Origin: JBFHQE01 sp041592335 | GTDB taxonomy: Bacteria; Pseudomonadota; Gammaproteobacteria; Thiohalobacterales; Thiohalobacteraceae | Assembly: GCA_041592335.1 (NCBI GenBank) | Contig: JBFHQE010000002.1 | Location: 62,001-126,000 of the forward strand | DNA length: 64,000 nucleotides | Reading direction: 5' to 3' | Position numbers and translations under genes: made by a program | Notes under the pieces: model-generated | Databases searched by the model: none | Told to the model about the DNA's origin: nothing | What the model saw: only the letters and a program-made list of their open reading frames with translations | Shown: in pieces, positions 44,765-53,456 of the stretch | Layout: each line of letters begins with the position of its first letter | Position numbering within the stretch: the stretch's first letter is position 1

Positions 44765-44829
44765 GGCCCCCGAAAACGGGGGCCAAGCGTGAAACCGGGC
44801 ATTGTACGCAAAAATCTCAAAAAGTGAAG
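44765..44829 (-). promoter_or_regulatory. rpsP promoter and strong leader hairpin
   Basis: On the minus strand TACAAT (44801-44806) is a good -10 box, with a weak TTCACT-like -35 about 16 bases upstream. About ten bases after the expected start is a perfect hairpin, GGCCCCCG-TTTT-CGGGGGCC (44765-44784), followed by TGTTTGCTATTT. It precedes rpsP by 43 bases and could be an attenuator or an RNA-stabilising element. Confidence 0.6.
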
Positions 44830-45108
44830 TGTTCTTGCTCAGTAATTAACTCAGAGTCGCACCCTGAAAATTGTAAATCGCTCCAGACAACTTCCTGACA
44901 ATTGTCGAAAAATTTAAAACCCTATTCAGACGCTGAGACAATCCGGCAACATTTCATCAACCTTTTGTTTTTACATATAAAAAAATCAAGTTGCGTAGAA
45001 TGGCGCACATTTACTCTTGACGGATAATCTAACATTATTAGCTTTTCCTTATAAATATATCCCGGGCTTTCCCCTGCAACTTCATGTTTTTATTGTAAAA
45101 GATACGAG
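44830..45108. promoter_or_regulatory. AT-rich upstream region of the sigma-54 promoter
   Basis: No gene. The perfect palindrome GACAATTGTC (44897-44906), flanked by further GACAA copies at about 44885 and 44936, may be an enhancer-protein site. CATCAACCTTTTG (44955-44967) differs from the IHF consensus WATCAA-N4-TTR at one base and is followed by AT-rich DNA. The order of enhancer, IHF site and -24/-12 promoter is standard for sigma-54 genes. The binding protein cannot be named. Confidence 0.45.
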
Positions 45109-45124
45109 TGGCACGCCGCTTGCT
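45109..45124 (+). promoter_or_regulatory. consensus sigma-54 promoter of a small RNA
   Basis: TGGCACGCCGCTTGCT matches the TGGCAC-N5-TTGCW consensus at every defined position, with GG (45110-45111) and GC (45122-45123) ten bases apart. The predicted start is near 45135. There is no open reading frame of useful size downstream before a terminator at 45294. Confidence 0.85.
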
Positions 45125-45134
45125 CTAGCACATG

Positions 45135-45324
45135 CAACGCGAAATATAATCGCGAACAAGAATTGACTGAGGAGTCGCCCAACATAGCAGTGCTTGGAGG
45201 AGTTAGCCCACAAAAAATCGAAAACGATTAGGGGCTTAAACAGGTTCACAGACAACATAAAAATATCTGTACAGTAACCTGATATAACATTCGACGGCGG
45301 TTTTTACCGCCGTTTTTGTTTTTT
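45135..45324 (+). ncRNA. candidate sigma-54-dependent small RNA, about 190 nt
   Basis: Defined by a consensus sigma-54 promoter upstream and an intrinsic terminator at its end, with no credible coding frame between. Visible folding: CGCGA/TCGCG around AATATAA (45138-45154); GACT-GAGG-AGTC (45165-45176); AGCCC/GGGCT (45205-45209, 45232-45236) enclosing AATCG-AAAA-CGATT (45216-45229); CAGGTT/AACCTG plus ACAGA/TCTGT (45241-45281) around a loop with CAACATAAAAATA; then the terminator. Loops are A-rich, and single-stranded GGAGGAG occurs at 45196-45202. It converges on ffh. It does not resemble GlmY/GlmZ, CrcZ or 6S RNA in any sequence I remember, so I give no name. Possible roles are Hfq binding through the A-rich loops or CsrA titration through GGA motifs; both are speculation. 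Confidence 0.7.
45294..45324 (+). terminator. intrinsic terminator of the small RNA
   Basis: ACGGCGGT (45294-45301) and ACCGCCGT (45306-45313) form a perfect eight-base-pair stem with a TTTT loop, followed by TTTTGTTTTTT. The T-run is on the plus strand only, so it serves a plus-strand transcript and not ffh, whose stop codon begins seven bases further on. Confidence 0.9.
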
Positions 45325-45330
45325 AAGACA

Positions 45331-46692
45331 CTAGAAAGGCAATCCGGGCGGCATCTTTCCCTTGAAACCTTTCATCATCTTCATGAGCCCACCACCCTTG
45401 GTCATCCGCTTCATCATTTTCTGCATCTGGGTGAACTGTTTCAGCAGCTTGTTCACATCCTGAACCTGGGTACCGGATCCCATGGCAATCCGCTTGCGAC
45501 GCGACCCCTTGATGATATCCGGGTGACGTCGCTCCTTCGGCGTCATGGAATTGATAATCGCCACCATTTTCACCAGCTCGCGATCATTCACCTGGCTTTT
45601 GACATTCTGCGGGATGTCGCCCATACCCGGGAGCTTGTCCATCAAGCTGCTCAGACCACCCATGTTCATCATCTGCTCGAGTTGGTCGCGAAAATCCAGC
45701 AAGTCAAAGCCTTTGCCTTTTTGCAGCTTGCCGGCCAGTTTTTCGACCTTCTCCTTGTCGACCTTCTGCTCGGCTTCCTCGACCAGGCTCAGCACGTCGC
45801 CCATGCCCAGTATCCGCGAGGCAATTCGATCGGGATAAAAAGGTTCCAGCGCCGCGACCTTTTCACCGACACCCATGAACTTGATGGGCTTGCCGGTAAT
45901 CTGGCGAATGGAAAGCGCCGCACCGCCGCGCGCATCACCATCGGTCTTGGTGAGAATCACACCTGTCAGCGGCAGGGCATCATGAAATGCCTTGGCGGTA
46001 TTGGCCGCATCCTGACCAGTCATGCTGTCGACAACAAATAAAGTTTCCACGGGATCGATCGCCGCATGCACCGCCTTGATCTCATCCATCATCTCGGCAT
46101 CAATGTGCAAACGCCCGGCGGTATCCACGATCAGCGCATCGAACTGCAGGCGCTTCGCATGCTCCTTCGCGGCCCTGGCAATATCGACCGCAGCCTGCTC
46201 CGTAGTGCTGGGAAAGAATTCAGCATTCACCTGCGCCGCCAGAGTTTCCAGCTGTTTTATCGCGGCAGGACGATAAATATCACAACTCACCACCAGCACT
46301 TTTTTCTTGCGCCGTTCAATCAGGAATCGCGCCAGTTTGGCGGTGCTGGTAGTTTTACCTGAACCTTGCAGACCGGCCATCAGGATGACTGCCGGCGGCG
46401 CCACATTGAGTTGCAGGTCATCGTTGACCTCGCCCATCATGGCGACCAGTTCATCATTAACGACTTTCACCAGTGCCTGACCGGGTGTCAGACTCTTCAG
46501 CACATCCTGACCGATCGCGCGTTCCTTGACCCTGGCGATGAAATCCTTGACCACCGGCAAGGCCACATCGGCTTCCAGCAGGGCCATGCGCACTTCACGC
46601 AGCGTTTCCTTGATATTGTCTTCAGTCAGCCGCCCCTGGCCACGCAGACGCTTGAGCGTGCCGGATAAACGGTCGGTAAGATTTTCGAACAT
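45331..46692 (-). CDS. ffh: signal recognition particle protein Ffh
   Basis: GTPase that with 4.5S RNA delivers nascent inner-membrane proteins to FtsY. About 453 residues from ATG 46692 (MFENLTDRLSGTLKRL). The NG domain has GLQGSGKTTSTAKLA, VDTAGRLHID and TKTDGDARGGAALS. The C-terminal M domain is methionine-rich (QKMMKRMTKGGGLMKMMKGF) and binds the RNA and signal peptides. The 4.5S RNA gene itself is not in the window. It is upstream of rpsP, as in Pseudomonas, but a 609-base interval with the small RNA separates them. Confidence 0.97.
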   Translation of the reverse strand: MFENLTDRLSGTLKRLRGQGRLTEDNIKETLREVRMALLEADVALPVVKDFIARVKERAIGQDVLKSLTPGQALVKVVNDELVAMMGEVNDDLQLNVAPPAVILMAGLQGSGKTTSTAKLARFLIERRKKKVLVVSCDIYRPAAIKQLETLAAQVNAEFFPSTTEQAAVDIARAAKEHAKRLQFDALIVDTAGRLHIDAEMMDEIKAVHAAIDPVETLFVVDSMTGQDAANTAKAFHDALPLTGVILTKTDGDARGGAALSIRQITGKPIKFMGVGEKVAALEPFYPDRIASRILGMGDVLSLVEEAEQKVDKEKVEKLAGKLQKGKGFDLLDFRDQLEQMMNMGGLSSLMDKLPGMGDIPQNVKSQVNDRELVKMVAIINSMTPKERRHPDIIKGSRRKRIAMGSGTQVQDVNKLLKQFTQMQKMMKRMTKGGGLMKMMKGFKGKMPPGLPF

Positions 46693-46722
46693 GGTGAAAT
46701 CCCGCAATGAAATTTGCGGTAA

Positions 46723-47496
46723 TTATAGCTGGATCAGGTCGCCACCGAACAGGCGTTTGAGTTGATGGTCCTTAACCAGTGCCTGGCATTCCCGCACGAT
46801 ACGATCTTCAGCGCCGGGCTTGAGGTGAGTGAGGTAAATTTCAGGTTTGTGGCGTAATTTCGCCAAATCCGCCGCCAGCAGGCTCGGGCAGTAATGGTAT
46901 GCCTTGTGGCAGAGATCTTCGTCCTGGTTGCCGAAAGCACACTCGACAATCAGGGTGTGCAGGGTTTCGTAGCGGTTGAGCACTTCCCACAGCGTATTAT
47001 TGGTGGTTGTATCGCCACTGAAGGCCATCACCTTGCCACCGGCTTCCACGCAGTAACCCACGCCCGGCACCACGTGATTGACCGGGACCATCTCAATGCG
47101 GCGACCCTCGATATCCAGTACCTCGCCCGGCTTCATTTCCTGAAATACCAGCACAGGCTTGTCTGGTGTCGGAAGTTTGGTGAAATCCGGCCACAGTACC
47201 CAGTTGAACAGGTGTTTCCGCAGCGCTTCAAGAGTGTCCCGTTGAGCATAGAGGGTGATCGGTACGCCACTGCTCAATAAATCACTGAAAATGGAGTCCA
47301 CCATTAATGGCAGGCCGGCGATGTGATCAAGATGGGAGTGAGTAAGGAATATATGGCGCAGACCACGCATTTGCGTGAGTGACAGATCACCGACCCCGGT
47401 ACCGACATCGATCAGGATATCGTCGTCCACTTTATAGCAAGTCGTGCGTAGCGGCCCCCCGATGCCACCGCTGCACCCCAAAATCCTTATTTGCAT
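46723..47496 (-). CDS. class II cyclic-nucleotide phosphodiesterase (MBL fold)
   Basis: A 257-residue metallo-beta-lactamase-fold protein with HSHLDHIAGLPL (His53, His55, Asp57, His58), which matches the signature of class II cAMP phosphodiesterases (HxHLDHxxG). Further metal ligands are likely in NHVVPGVGYCVEAGG and FSGDTTTNN. It probably hydrolyses cyclic AMP or a related cyclic nucleotide in the cytoplasm. It lies 30 bases upstream of ffh on the same strand and is divergent from ypjD. Substrate is inferred from the family only. Confidence 0.8.
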   Translation of the reverse strand: MQIRILGCSGGIGGPLRTTCYKVDDDILIDVGTGVGDLSLTQMRGLRHIFLTHSHLDHIAGLPLMVDSIFSDLLSSGVPITLYAQRDTLEALRKHLFNWVLWPDFTKLPTPDKPVLVFQEMKPGEVLDIEGRRIEMVPVNHVVPGVGYCVEAGGKVMAFSGDTTTNNTLWEVLNRYETLHTLIVECAFGNQDEDLCHKAYHYCPSLLAADLAKLRHKPEIYLTHLKPGAEDRIVRECQALVKDHQLKRLFGGDLIQL

Positions 47497-47678
47497 AACA
47501 AATTCCGGTGATCCGTTCCATCAATAGTCGCAGATTGTGACATAGCCTGCCAGTCCTTAAGACCGGCATCTGCCCATTCGTTCACAAGTTTTGCCTAACG
47601 CAGCGTGCCAGTGCGCTTATTGCAGTGCAATGAGGTTCTCATTATCCTGCTCGGCGGACTCACTAATATATAGATAGC

Positions 47679-48491
47679 ATGCACACGCAACTTATCGGCA
47701 CAATCGCAATCGTTCTTTACCTGGCTGCCGCCGGCATGCTGGCGATACGCCTCGCTGGCGCCACTCGGATACCCTCCATACTGGGGCGCCAGGGGGTGCT
47801 GACTATGGGGTTGATTGCCGCGTTACTGCATGCCGGCGCCCTGTACCCCCTGATCGTGTCGCCCAGTGGAATCAATCTGGGGTTTTTTAATGCTGCCTCC
47901 CTGATAGGCCTGCTCACCGCCCTGTTACTGGTCATCGCCTCGCTGAATCGGCCGCTGGAGAACCTGGGCCTGGTGATTCTGCCCTTCGCCGCACTGACCA
48001 TCGCGCTTATGTTTGCCTATCCCAACGAATCCTCCCTGCAGATTCGTGGCGGCTGGCAACTGGAGTTGCATGTAGTGTTGTCGCTGGTTGCCTACAGCCT
48101 GCTTGGCATGGCGGCCGTTCAGTCCGTGCTGCTCGCGATTCAGGATCACAAGCTGAAAACCCGCCATCCCGGCGGCCTGATTCGCGCCTTGCCGCCGCTA
48201 CAACTAATGGAAAGCCTTCTTTTCCAGATGATTTCTGTGGGATTCGCCACCCTCACCCTGGCGCTGCTCACCGGCATTTTCTTCCTGGAAGATATTTTTG
48301 CCCAGCACCTGGTACACAAAACCGTCCTCTCAATTGTGGCCTGGGGCGTATTTGCCGTGTTGCTGTGGGGGCGCTGGAAATTCGGCTGGCGCGGTCGCAC
48401 CGCTCTACGCTGGACACTCGGAGGCTTCCTGTTTCTGCTGCTGGCGTATTTCGGCAGCAAATTCGTTCTCGAACTTATTCTGGCGGCTTGA
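47679..48491 (+). CDS. ypjD: YpjD/CcsA-like cytochrome c assembly membrane protein
   Basis: A 270-residue membrane protein with about eight hydrophobic helices, belonging to the CcsA/CcmC-like family. A tryptophan-containing region reads QIRGGWQLELHVVLSLVAYSLLGMAAV. The gene order ffh-ypjD-corB is kept from E. coli, although ffh faces the other way here. Role of YpjD is unproven; haem handling is suggested by homology. The 182-base divergent region upstream separates it from the phosphodiesterase gene. Confidence 0.87.
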   Translation: MHTQLIGTIAIVLYLAAAGMLAIRLAGATRIPSILGRQGVLTMGLIAALLHAGALYPLIVSPSGINLGFFNAASLIGLLTALLLVIASLNRPLENLGLVILPFAALTIALMFAYPNESSLQIRGGWQLELHVVLSLVAYSLLGMAAVQSVLLAIQDHKLKTRHPGGLIRALPPLQLMESLLFQMISVGFATLTLALLTGIFFLEDIFAQHLVHKTVLSIVAWGVFAVLLWGRWKFGWRGRTALRWTLGGFLFLLLAYFGSKFVLELILAA

Positions 48492-48560
48492 GCGCGGCTT
48501 TCCTCACCGCCTGTCTTCGCCTAAACTTACGCCGAACGAACAACGAGAGCTGTTTCTCCC

Positions 48561-49835
48561 TTGGACGATATTCCCCTTAGTGTGCTGTTTGGCGCACTGC
48601 TTGTTCTGATTATCCTCTCCGGCTGTTTCTCCGGCTCAGAAACCGGTCTGATGACGCTCAATCGCTATCGCCTGCGCCATCTGGCAAATGACGGTCATGG
48701 CGGTGCAAAGCGTGCACAGAAGCTACTGGAGCGACCGGATCGCCTGATCGGCCTGATCCTGCTTGGCAATAATTTCGTCAACATCCTCGCCTCTTCCCTC
48801 TCGACCATCATTGCGATTCGCCTGTGGGGCGAGGCCGGTATTGCCATCGCGGCAGGCCTGCTGACCCTGGTGATTCTGATCTTTGCCGAGGTCGCACCCA
48901 AAACCCTCGCCGCCATTACACCGGAACGGGTCGCCTGGCCTGCCGCCTATGTGTACGGGCCCTTGCTGTTTGTGCTGTATCCACTGGTCTGGGTCGTCAA
49001 TGGCGTGGCAAACGCCTTACTCAAAACCATTGGCGTGTCGCCGGAAAACACCGCCCAGGATGCCCTGTCTCAGGAAGAATTACGCACGGTGGTCGCGGAA
49101 GCGGGTGCCTTGCTTCCCAAGGCCCGTCACGACATGCTGCTCAATCTGCTCGACCTGGAAAAAATCACGGTCGAAGACATCATGATCCCGCGCAATGAAA
49201 TTGTCGGCATCGATCTGAACGACGACATAGATGAAATCGAACACTTTCTGTCGCACACCCCCTACACTCGGATTCCGGTCTACCTGGAATCCATCGATCA
49301 GGTGCTTGGCTTTCTGCATTCCCGCAAGATCCTGTACCTGCTGCGCGCAGGCGACGTTTCTCACGAAACCATCAAGGAGACCTTGAGAGCACCCTACTTC
49401 ATACCCGAGGGCACGCCACTGAACCGGCAGCTGCTGAACTTTCAACGTGAATCACGCCGAACCGGACTGGTCGTGGATGAATACGGGGAAATCCAGGGCA
49501 TGGTGACGCTGGAAGACATCCTGGAAGAAATCGTCGGAGAATTTACGACCGATCCAACCGCGCTGGAAAAAGAGGTTACGCCACAGGAAGACGGCAGTTT
49601 CCTGGTCGATGCCAGCGCAACCATCCGCGATCTCAATCGTGCTCTGAACATTGAACTGCCGACCAATGGCCCTAAGACACTCAACGGGCTCATACTGGAA
49701 CACATGGAAACCATTCCGGAAACCGGCACCAGCTTCCTGATCGAGAACTATCCCATTGAGATCGTGCAGATCAAGGATAACGCGGTACGCACGGCTCGGC
49801 TGCATCCCAGGCTGGATCGCAACAACCCTGAATAA
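48561..49835 (+). CDS. corB: CorB/YfjD-like CNNM-CBS transporter protein
   Basis: A 424-residue membrane protein of the CorB/CNNM family linked to magnesium and cobalt efflux. An N-terminal DUF21 membrane domain starts LFGALLVLIILSGCFSGSET and contains MTLNRYRLRHLAN. A CBS-pair follows (VEDIMIPRNEIVGIDLND and GLVVDEYGEIQGMVTLEDIL), then a CorC/HlyC C-terminal domain. The start is taken as TTG at 48561, which gives an N-terminus like E. coli YfjD. It ends five bases before the convergent CHAD gene. Confidence 0.9.
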   Translation: MDDIPLSVLFGALLVLIILSGCFSGSETGLMTLNRYRLRHLANDGHGGAKRAQKLLERPDRLIGLILLGNNFVNILASSLSTIIAIRLWGEAGIAIAAGLLTLVILIFAEVAPKTLAAITPERVAWPAAYVYGPLLFVLYPLVWVVNGVANALLKTIGVSPENTAQDALSQEELRTVVAEAGALLPKARHDMLLNLLDLEKITVEDIMIPRNEIVGIDLNDDIDEIEHFLSHTPYTRIPVYLESIDQVLGFLHSRKILYLLRAGDVSHETIKETLRAPYFIPEGTPLNRQLLNFQRESRRTGLVVDEYGEIQGMVTLEDILEEIVGEFTTDPTALEKEVTPQEDGSFLVDASATIRDLNRALNIELPTNGPKTLNGLILEHMETIPETGTSFLIENYPIEIVQIKDNAVRTARLHPRLDRNNPE

Positions 49836-49839
49836 ACAA

Positions 49840-50808
49840 CTAACGTCGGCTTCGCACTGCCTGCACCCGCAGCCTGGAAATCAGGTTTTGATAATGCCCG
49901 CAACGCTGCTCATGCAGGATTTGTTCGAACAAGTGTTGTTGCTGCTTCATTGTAAGCCGGGTCAGCGCCAGCAACACCGGCATCACATCTTTCACCATCG
50001 CACTCGATGCGCGTCCACGACTCTCTACCAGGTGTTGAAATCGACTTGCGCCATAAGCACCTGCCATTACACGCGTCGTTTCCGCCAGCCAGTCCAGCCT
50101 GACCTGCGCATCATGAAAATCGCCCAGCAGATCCTGTAATTTCTTTAACTCTTTCACCAACAGCTTAATCGCACCGATATCCGGCTGTAACGGATCCAGC
50201 AAATAACGGACCCGTTTACCCACAATGCGGGTAGCATGCACCGCATGATAATCGGCCTCGCTTTCGATGGCATGCAGCCGTTGATCCAGTTCCTCGGTTT
50301 CACAACCCAACCGATCGGCGAAGCAGTCGCCAAAGGTCATGTCACCCTGCGCCCTGCCGCAGGCTTCGATGGCCGGGCGAAGCTTTTTCAACCAGCGTTT
50401 AACTTCAGGGGTAACATGCTCATCAACCTGAACATAAGCCTGCTGCATTTGCTGTTCAGCATAACCAATTAGCTCGGGTAACAACTTCTGCGTGGACGTG
50501 GACAGCTCCCCTGAAACCTGGTTCAGCCAGACCAGGCGAACTTCGGCATCGCGTGCGGGGTTAGTAAAGGATGCCAGCGATTTCAGTTGTTTCTTGAGAG
50601 ACTTCTTGAAAGAGAGGATTTCAGGATAGGCGCGAATGGTGCTGCGCAAAGAGCGCATGCCTACCCGCATATCGTGCAGCGCCTCATCATCCTTGCGATC
50701 ACACAAACGTTGATGAGCGTGCGCGATTTTATCCACAAAACCCAGGGATAAGGTGACAACGGCGCGGGAAGCCGGTTCCTCGAAGGAGACTGCCGATTGC
50801 TTGGCCAT
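49840..50808 (-). CDS. CHAD-domain protein
   Basis: A 322-residue all-helical CHAD protein. Typical stretches are LHDMRVGMRSLRSTIRAYPE (residues 40-60) and VGKRVRYLLDPLQPDIGAIKLLVKELKKLQDLLGDFHD in pattern near 200-235, rich in conserved His, Arg and Lys. CHAD domains bind polyphosphate, and many are found with a CYTH triphosphatase domain. Here no CYTH partner is adjacent. It lies 48 bases downstream of der on the same strand, so it may share its transcript. Confidence 0.85.
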   Translation of the reverse strand: MAKQSAVSFEEPASRAVVTLSLGFVDKIAHAHQRLCDRKDDEALHDMRVGMRSLRSTIRAYPEILSFKKSLKKQLKSLASFTNPARDAEVRLVWLNQVSGELSTSTQKLLPELIGYAEQQMQQAYVQVDEHVTPEVKRWLKKLRPAIEACGRAQGDMTFGDCFADRLGCETEELDQRLHAIESEADYHAVHATRIVGKRVRYLLDPLQPDIGAIKLLVKELKKLQDLLGDFHDAQVRLDWLAETTRVMAGAYGASRFQHLVESRGRASSAMVKDVMPVLLALTRLTMKQQQHLFEQILHEQRCGHYQNLISRLRVQAVRSRR

Positions 50809-50856
50809 GCCGGGAATATAGCACTGCCGGCTTCTTTACAGAAAGAAACCCGGGGA

Positions 50857-52275
50857 CTAGCGCTTCTTCTTCTTTTTATCCGCCTTGGCGGCCTTCACTT
50901 TCTTCATCAGTCGCTTGCGCTTGTGAATCTGACGCGGTGTCAGCGTATTACGCTTGTCCTTGAATGGGTTGTCACCCGTCTTGAATTCAATCCGTACCGG
51001 CGTGCCAACCAGCTTCAGTTTCTCACGGAAAAAATTCATCAGGTACCGGCGATAGGCATCCGGCACATGCTCCGTCTGGTTTCCATGAATGACAATCACC
51101 GGCGGGTTCTTGCCACCCTGATGGGCATAACGCAGTTTGATGCGCCGACCCTGCACCAGTGGCGGTTGATGAGTAAACACCGCTTCTTCCAGTAGTTCAG
51201 TGAGCTTCGGCGTTGCAAACTGTTTTGTAGCCGCGCGATAACAGCGTTTAATGGCCGGATACAGATCACCAACCTTGGAGCCGTGCAGGGCGGAAATAAA
51301 AAACAGTTCCGCAAAACCAAGGAAAGGCAGCTTGCGATTGATGTCCGATTTGACTCTTTCGCGCGTATCCTGATCGAGGCCATCCCATTTATTGACGACC
51401 AGGATCAGGGCGCGTCCGGCCTCGGTTGCCAGCCCGGCGAGAGAAGCATCCTGCTCGGTAATGCCTTCACGCGCATCCACGATCATTAAGGTGACATGCG
51501 CCGCTTCCATCGCCTGCAGCGCCTTGATGACACTGAATTTCTCGATCGCTTCTGAAATACGGCCACGGCGCCGCACACCCGCAGTATCAATCAGGGTGTA
51601 AGCCTGTTCATCACGTTCGAAGGGAATAAATATGCTGTCACGGGTGGTGCCGGGCTGGTCGAAAGCGACGACGCGCTCCTCGCCCAGCATGCGATTGACC
51701 AGTGTTGATTTACCAACGTTGGGCCGGCCGATCATGGCAACGCGAATCGAGTCGTCATCCTCGGCGGCAATCTCGTCCTCGCTTTCCGGGCAAAGTGTCA
51801 GTGCGTGCTCAATCAGGACGCGCACACCGTTGCCATGGGCCGCCGCAATCGGCGCGGGATCACCCAACCCGAGCGAGAAGAAATCGGCCACCACGGCTTC
51901 CTTGTGGGTACCATCGGTTTTATTGACGACCAGGAGGAGTGGCTTGCCGGTACGGCGAAGTCGATCGGCAATCGCCTCGTCAGCGGCCGTCACACCATCC
52001 CGTCCGTCAACGATGAACAGCACGACATCCGCTTCGTCCACGGCCTGCCAGGACTGCTGCGCCATGTACGCGTCAATACCCGCTTCGCCGCCGGACAGGC
52101 CGCCGGTATCCACCACCAGGTAGGGCCGACTGCCGATTTTACCTTCGCCGTATTTTCTGTCTCGGGTCAGACCGGGGTAATCGGCAACCAGGGCATCGCG
52201 GCTACGGGTCAAGCGGTTAAAGAGGGTGGACTTCCCCACGTTGGGGCGGCCGACCAGTGCAATTACAGGCAACAT
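50857..52275 (-). CDS. der: ribosome assembly GTPase Der (EngA)
   Basis: Essential double-GTPase in 50S subunit maturation. The 472-residue protein has two G domains, each with a P-loop: GRPNVGKSTLFNRL near residue 8 and GRPNVGKSTLVNRML near 185. G3 and G4 motifs include VVDTGGL, VVNKTDG, LIDTAGVRRRG and VVNKWDG. The KH-like C-terminal domain ends in a lysine-rich tail (KRLMKKVKAAKADKKKKKR). It follows bamB in the standard bamB-der order. Confidence 0.97.
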   Translation of the reverse strand: MLPVIALVGRPNVGKSTLFNRLTRSRDALVADYPGLTRDRKYGEGKIGSRPYLVVDTGGLSGGEAGIDAYMAQQSWQAVDEADVVLFIVDGRDGVTAADEAIADRLRRTGKPLLLVVNKTDGTHKEAVVADFFSLGLGDPAPIAAAHGNGVRVLIEHALTLCPESEDEIAAEDDDSIRVAMIGRPNVGKSTLVNRMLGEERVVAFDQPGTTRDSIFIPFERDEQAYTLIDTAGVRRRGRISEAIEKFSVIKALQAMEAAHVTLMIVDAREGITEQDASLAGLATEAGRALILVVNKWDGLDQDTRERVKSDINRKLPFLGFAELFFISALHGSKVGDLYPAIKRCYRAATKQFATPKLTELLEEAVFTHQPPLVQGRRIKLRYAHQGGKNPPVIVIHGNQTEHVPDAYRRYLMNFFREKLKLVGTPVRIEFKTGDNPFKDKRNTLTPRQIHKRKRLMKKVKAAKADKKKKKR

Positions 52276-52307
52276 GGAGTAAATACCTCAACACCGGCCG
52301 AGAACAA

Positions 52308-53456
52308 TTACTGTTCGATTCGGTAGGCGGCCAGCGCGCCCCCGTTTCCGTAAACATACAGCGTGTCATTGGCTACAACAGGCGTCGCCAATACACCATC
52401 GTCGTCCACCCGCGTACGCGCAACCTGCTCGCCATCGATGCGCGACAGTATGTGGATATAGCCTTCAAAGTCCGCCACTGCCACATAATTGCCCAGGGCA
52501 ACGGGTGCTGTCAGCGCGCGATTGTTGAAAGCATCCTGCTTCCACATCGAGGCTCCGCTGTTACGATCCAGCGCCCAGACATGGCTTTTATCATCGGTAA
52601 CATAGACCTGACGGAAGTCGACATCCAGACCCACCGCGGATGACATGTCACGACTCCAGGCAATCTGGCCATTGGCACCGTTCACGGCTGCCACGCTGCC
52701 CTGGTAAGTGACAGTGTAAATCTGATCGGCCCAGAGCTTCGGTGTACCATCGATGTCCACCATGCGATCCAGTTCCGAACGTCCGCGCGGAACCGCAATG
52801 GTGGTTTCCCATACCGGCAGCCCACGATTGAGCTCCACGGCCAGCAGCTTGCCACTGGCCAGACCGGTGATGGCGCCACCCTTGATAACCAGCGGCGCAC
52901 TGGAACCACGCAACGACAAGGTCGGCACCGAACGATCGAATATCCAGCGGCGCTCGCCGGTTGCAGCATCCAGTCCGGAAATGTTGGCATCGACCGATTG
53001 CACCACCACCACGCCGTCCAGTGCCGCGGGCGCACCCAGCACCTCGCTGGTCACATAACTGCGCCAGGCTTCGCTGCCATCATTCCAGTTCAGCGCAATA
53101 ACTTCGGCCTCGGTGGTTGCAACGAATATCAGTCCTTCGCCCACGCCAACCCCGCTGGAGACCGGCGCCCTGGTTTCCGTTTTCCAGATCTGCTTGCCGG
53201 ATTCCGCGTCAACCGCTACCACCAGACCTTCCCGATCGGCCACGAACAGGCGTCCGCCATCCACCACGGGGGTAAGGCGTACAAACTGCTTCTTACTGCC
53301 CTCGCCCACCGAGCGCTTCCACAATGTAGTGAGTTTAACCTGCTGAACAATATCGGTCAGTTCCGCCGGTGGCTCGGCATTGTCTTCTCCACCGCGCAGC
53401 CAGCTACAACCCGGCAGCGCCAGCAGCGCAATTATAACCAGTACCAGTGCTCTCAT
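52308..53456 (-). CDS. bamB: outer membrane assembly lipoprotein BamB
   Basis: Lipoprotein of the BAM complex that helps BamA insert beta-barrel proteins. The 382-residue precursor has a lipobox LPGC (Cys16) after MRALVLVIIALLA. It is built of eight PQQ-like blades, visible as repeats such as VAVDAESGKQIWKTETRAPV, ISGLDAATGERRWIFDRS and VAAVNGANGQIAWSRDMSSA. The ATG overlaps the yfgM stop by four bases. Confidence 0.95.
   Translation of the reverse strand: MRALVLVIIALLALPGCSWLRGGEDNAEPPAELTDIVQQVKLTTLWKRSVGEGSKKQFVRLTPVVDGGRLFVADREGLVVAVDAESGKQIWKTETRAPVSSGVGVGEGLIFVATTEAEVIALNWNDGSEAWRSYVTSEVLGAPAALDGVVVVQSVDANISGLDAATGERRWIFDRSVPTLSLRGSSAPLVIKGGAITGLASGKLLAVELNRGLPVWETTIAVPRGRSELDRMVDIDGTPKLWADQIYTVTYQGSVAAVNGANGQIAWSRDMSSAVGLDVDFRQVYVTDDKSHVWALDRNSGASMWKQDAFNNRALTAPVALGNYVAVADFEGYIHILSRIDGEQVARTRVDDDGVLATPVVANDTLYVYGNGGALAAYRIEQ

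Noticed and set aside
45190..45231. 13-codon GTG frame inside the small RNA candidate
   Set aside because: No properly spaced ribosome binding site and very short; a leader peptide is not excluded but is unsupported.
45294..45324. Terminator of ffh
   Set aside because: The T-run follows the stem on the plus strand only; read from ffh on the minus strand it is preceded by A and followed by mixed sequence.
44722..45330. 4.5S RNA gene near ffh
   Set aside because: The hairpins do not form the long single stem with the conserved GGAA loop of 4.5S RNA, and the promoter is sigma-54.
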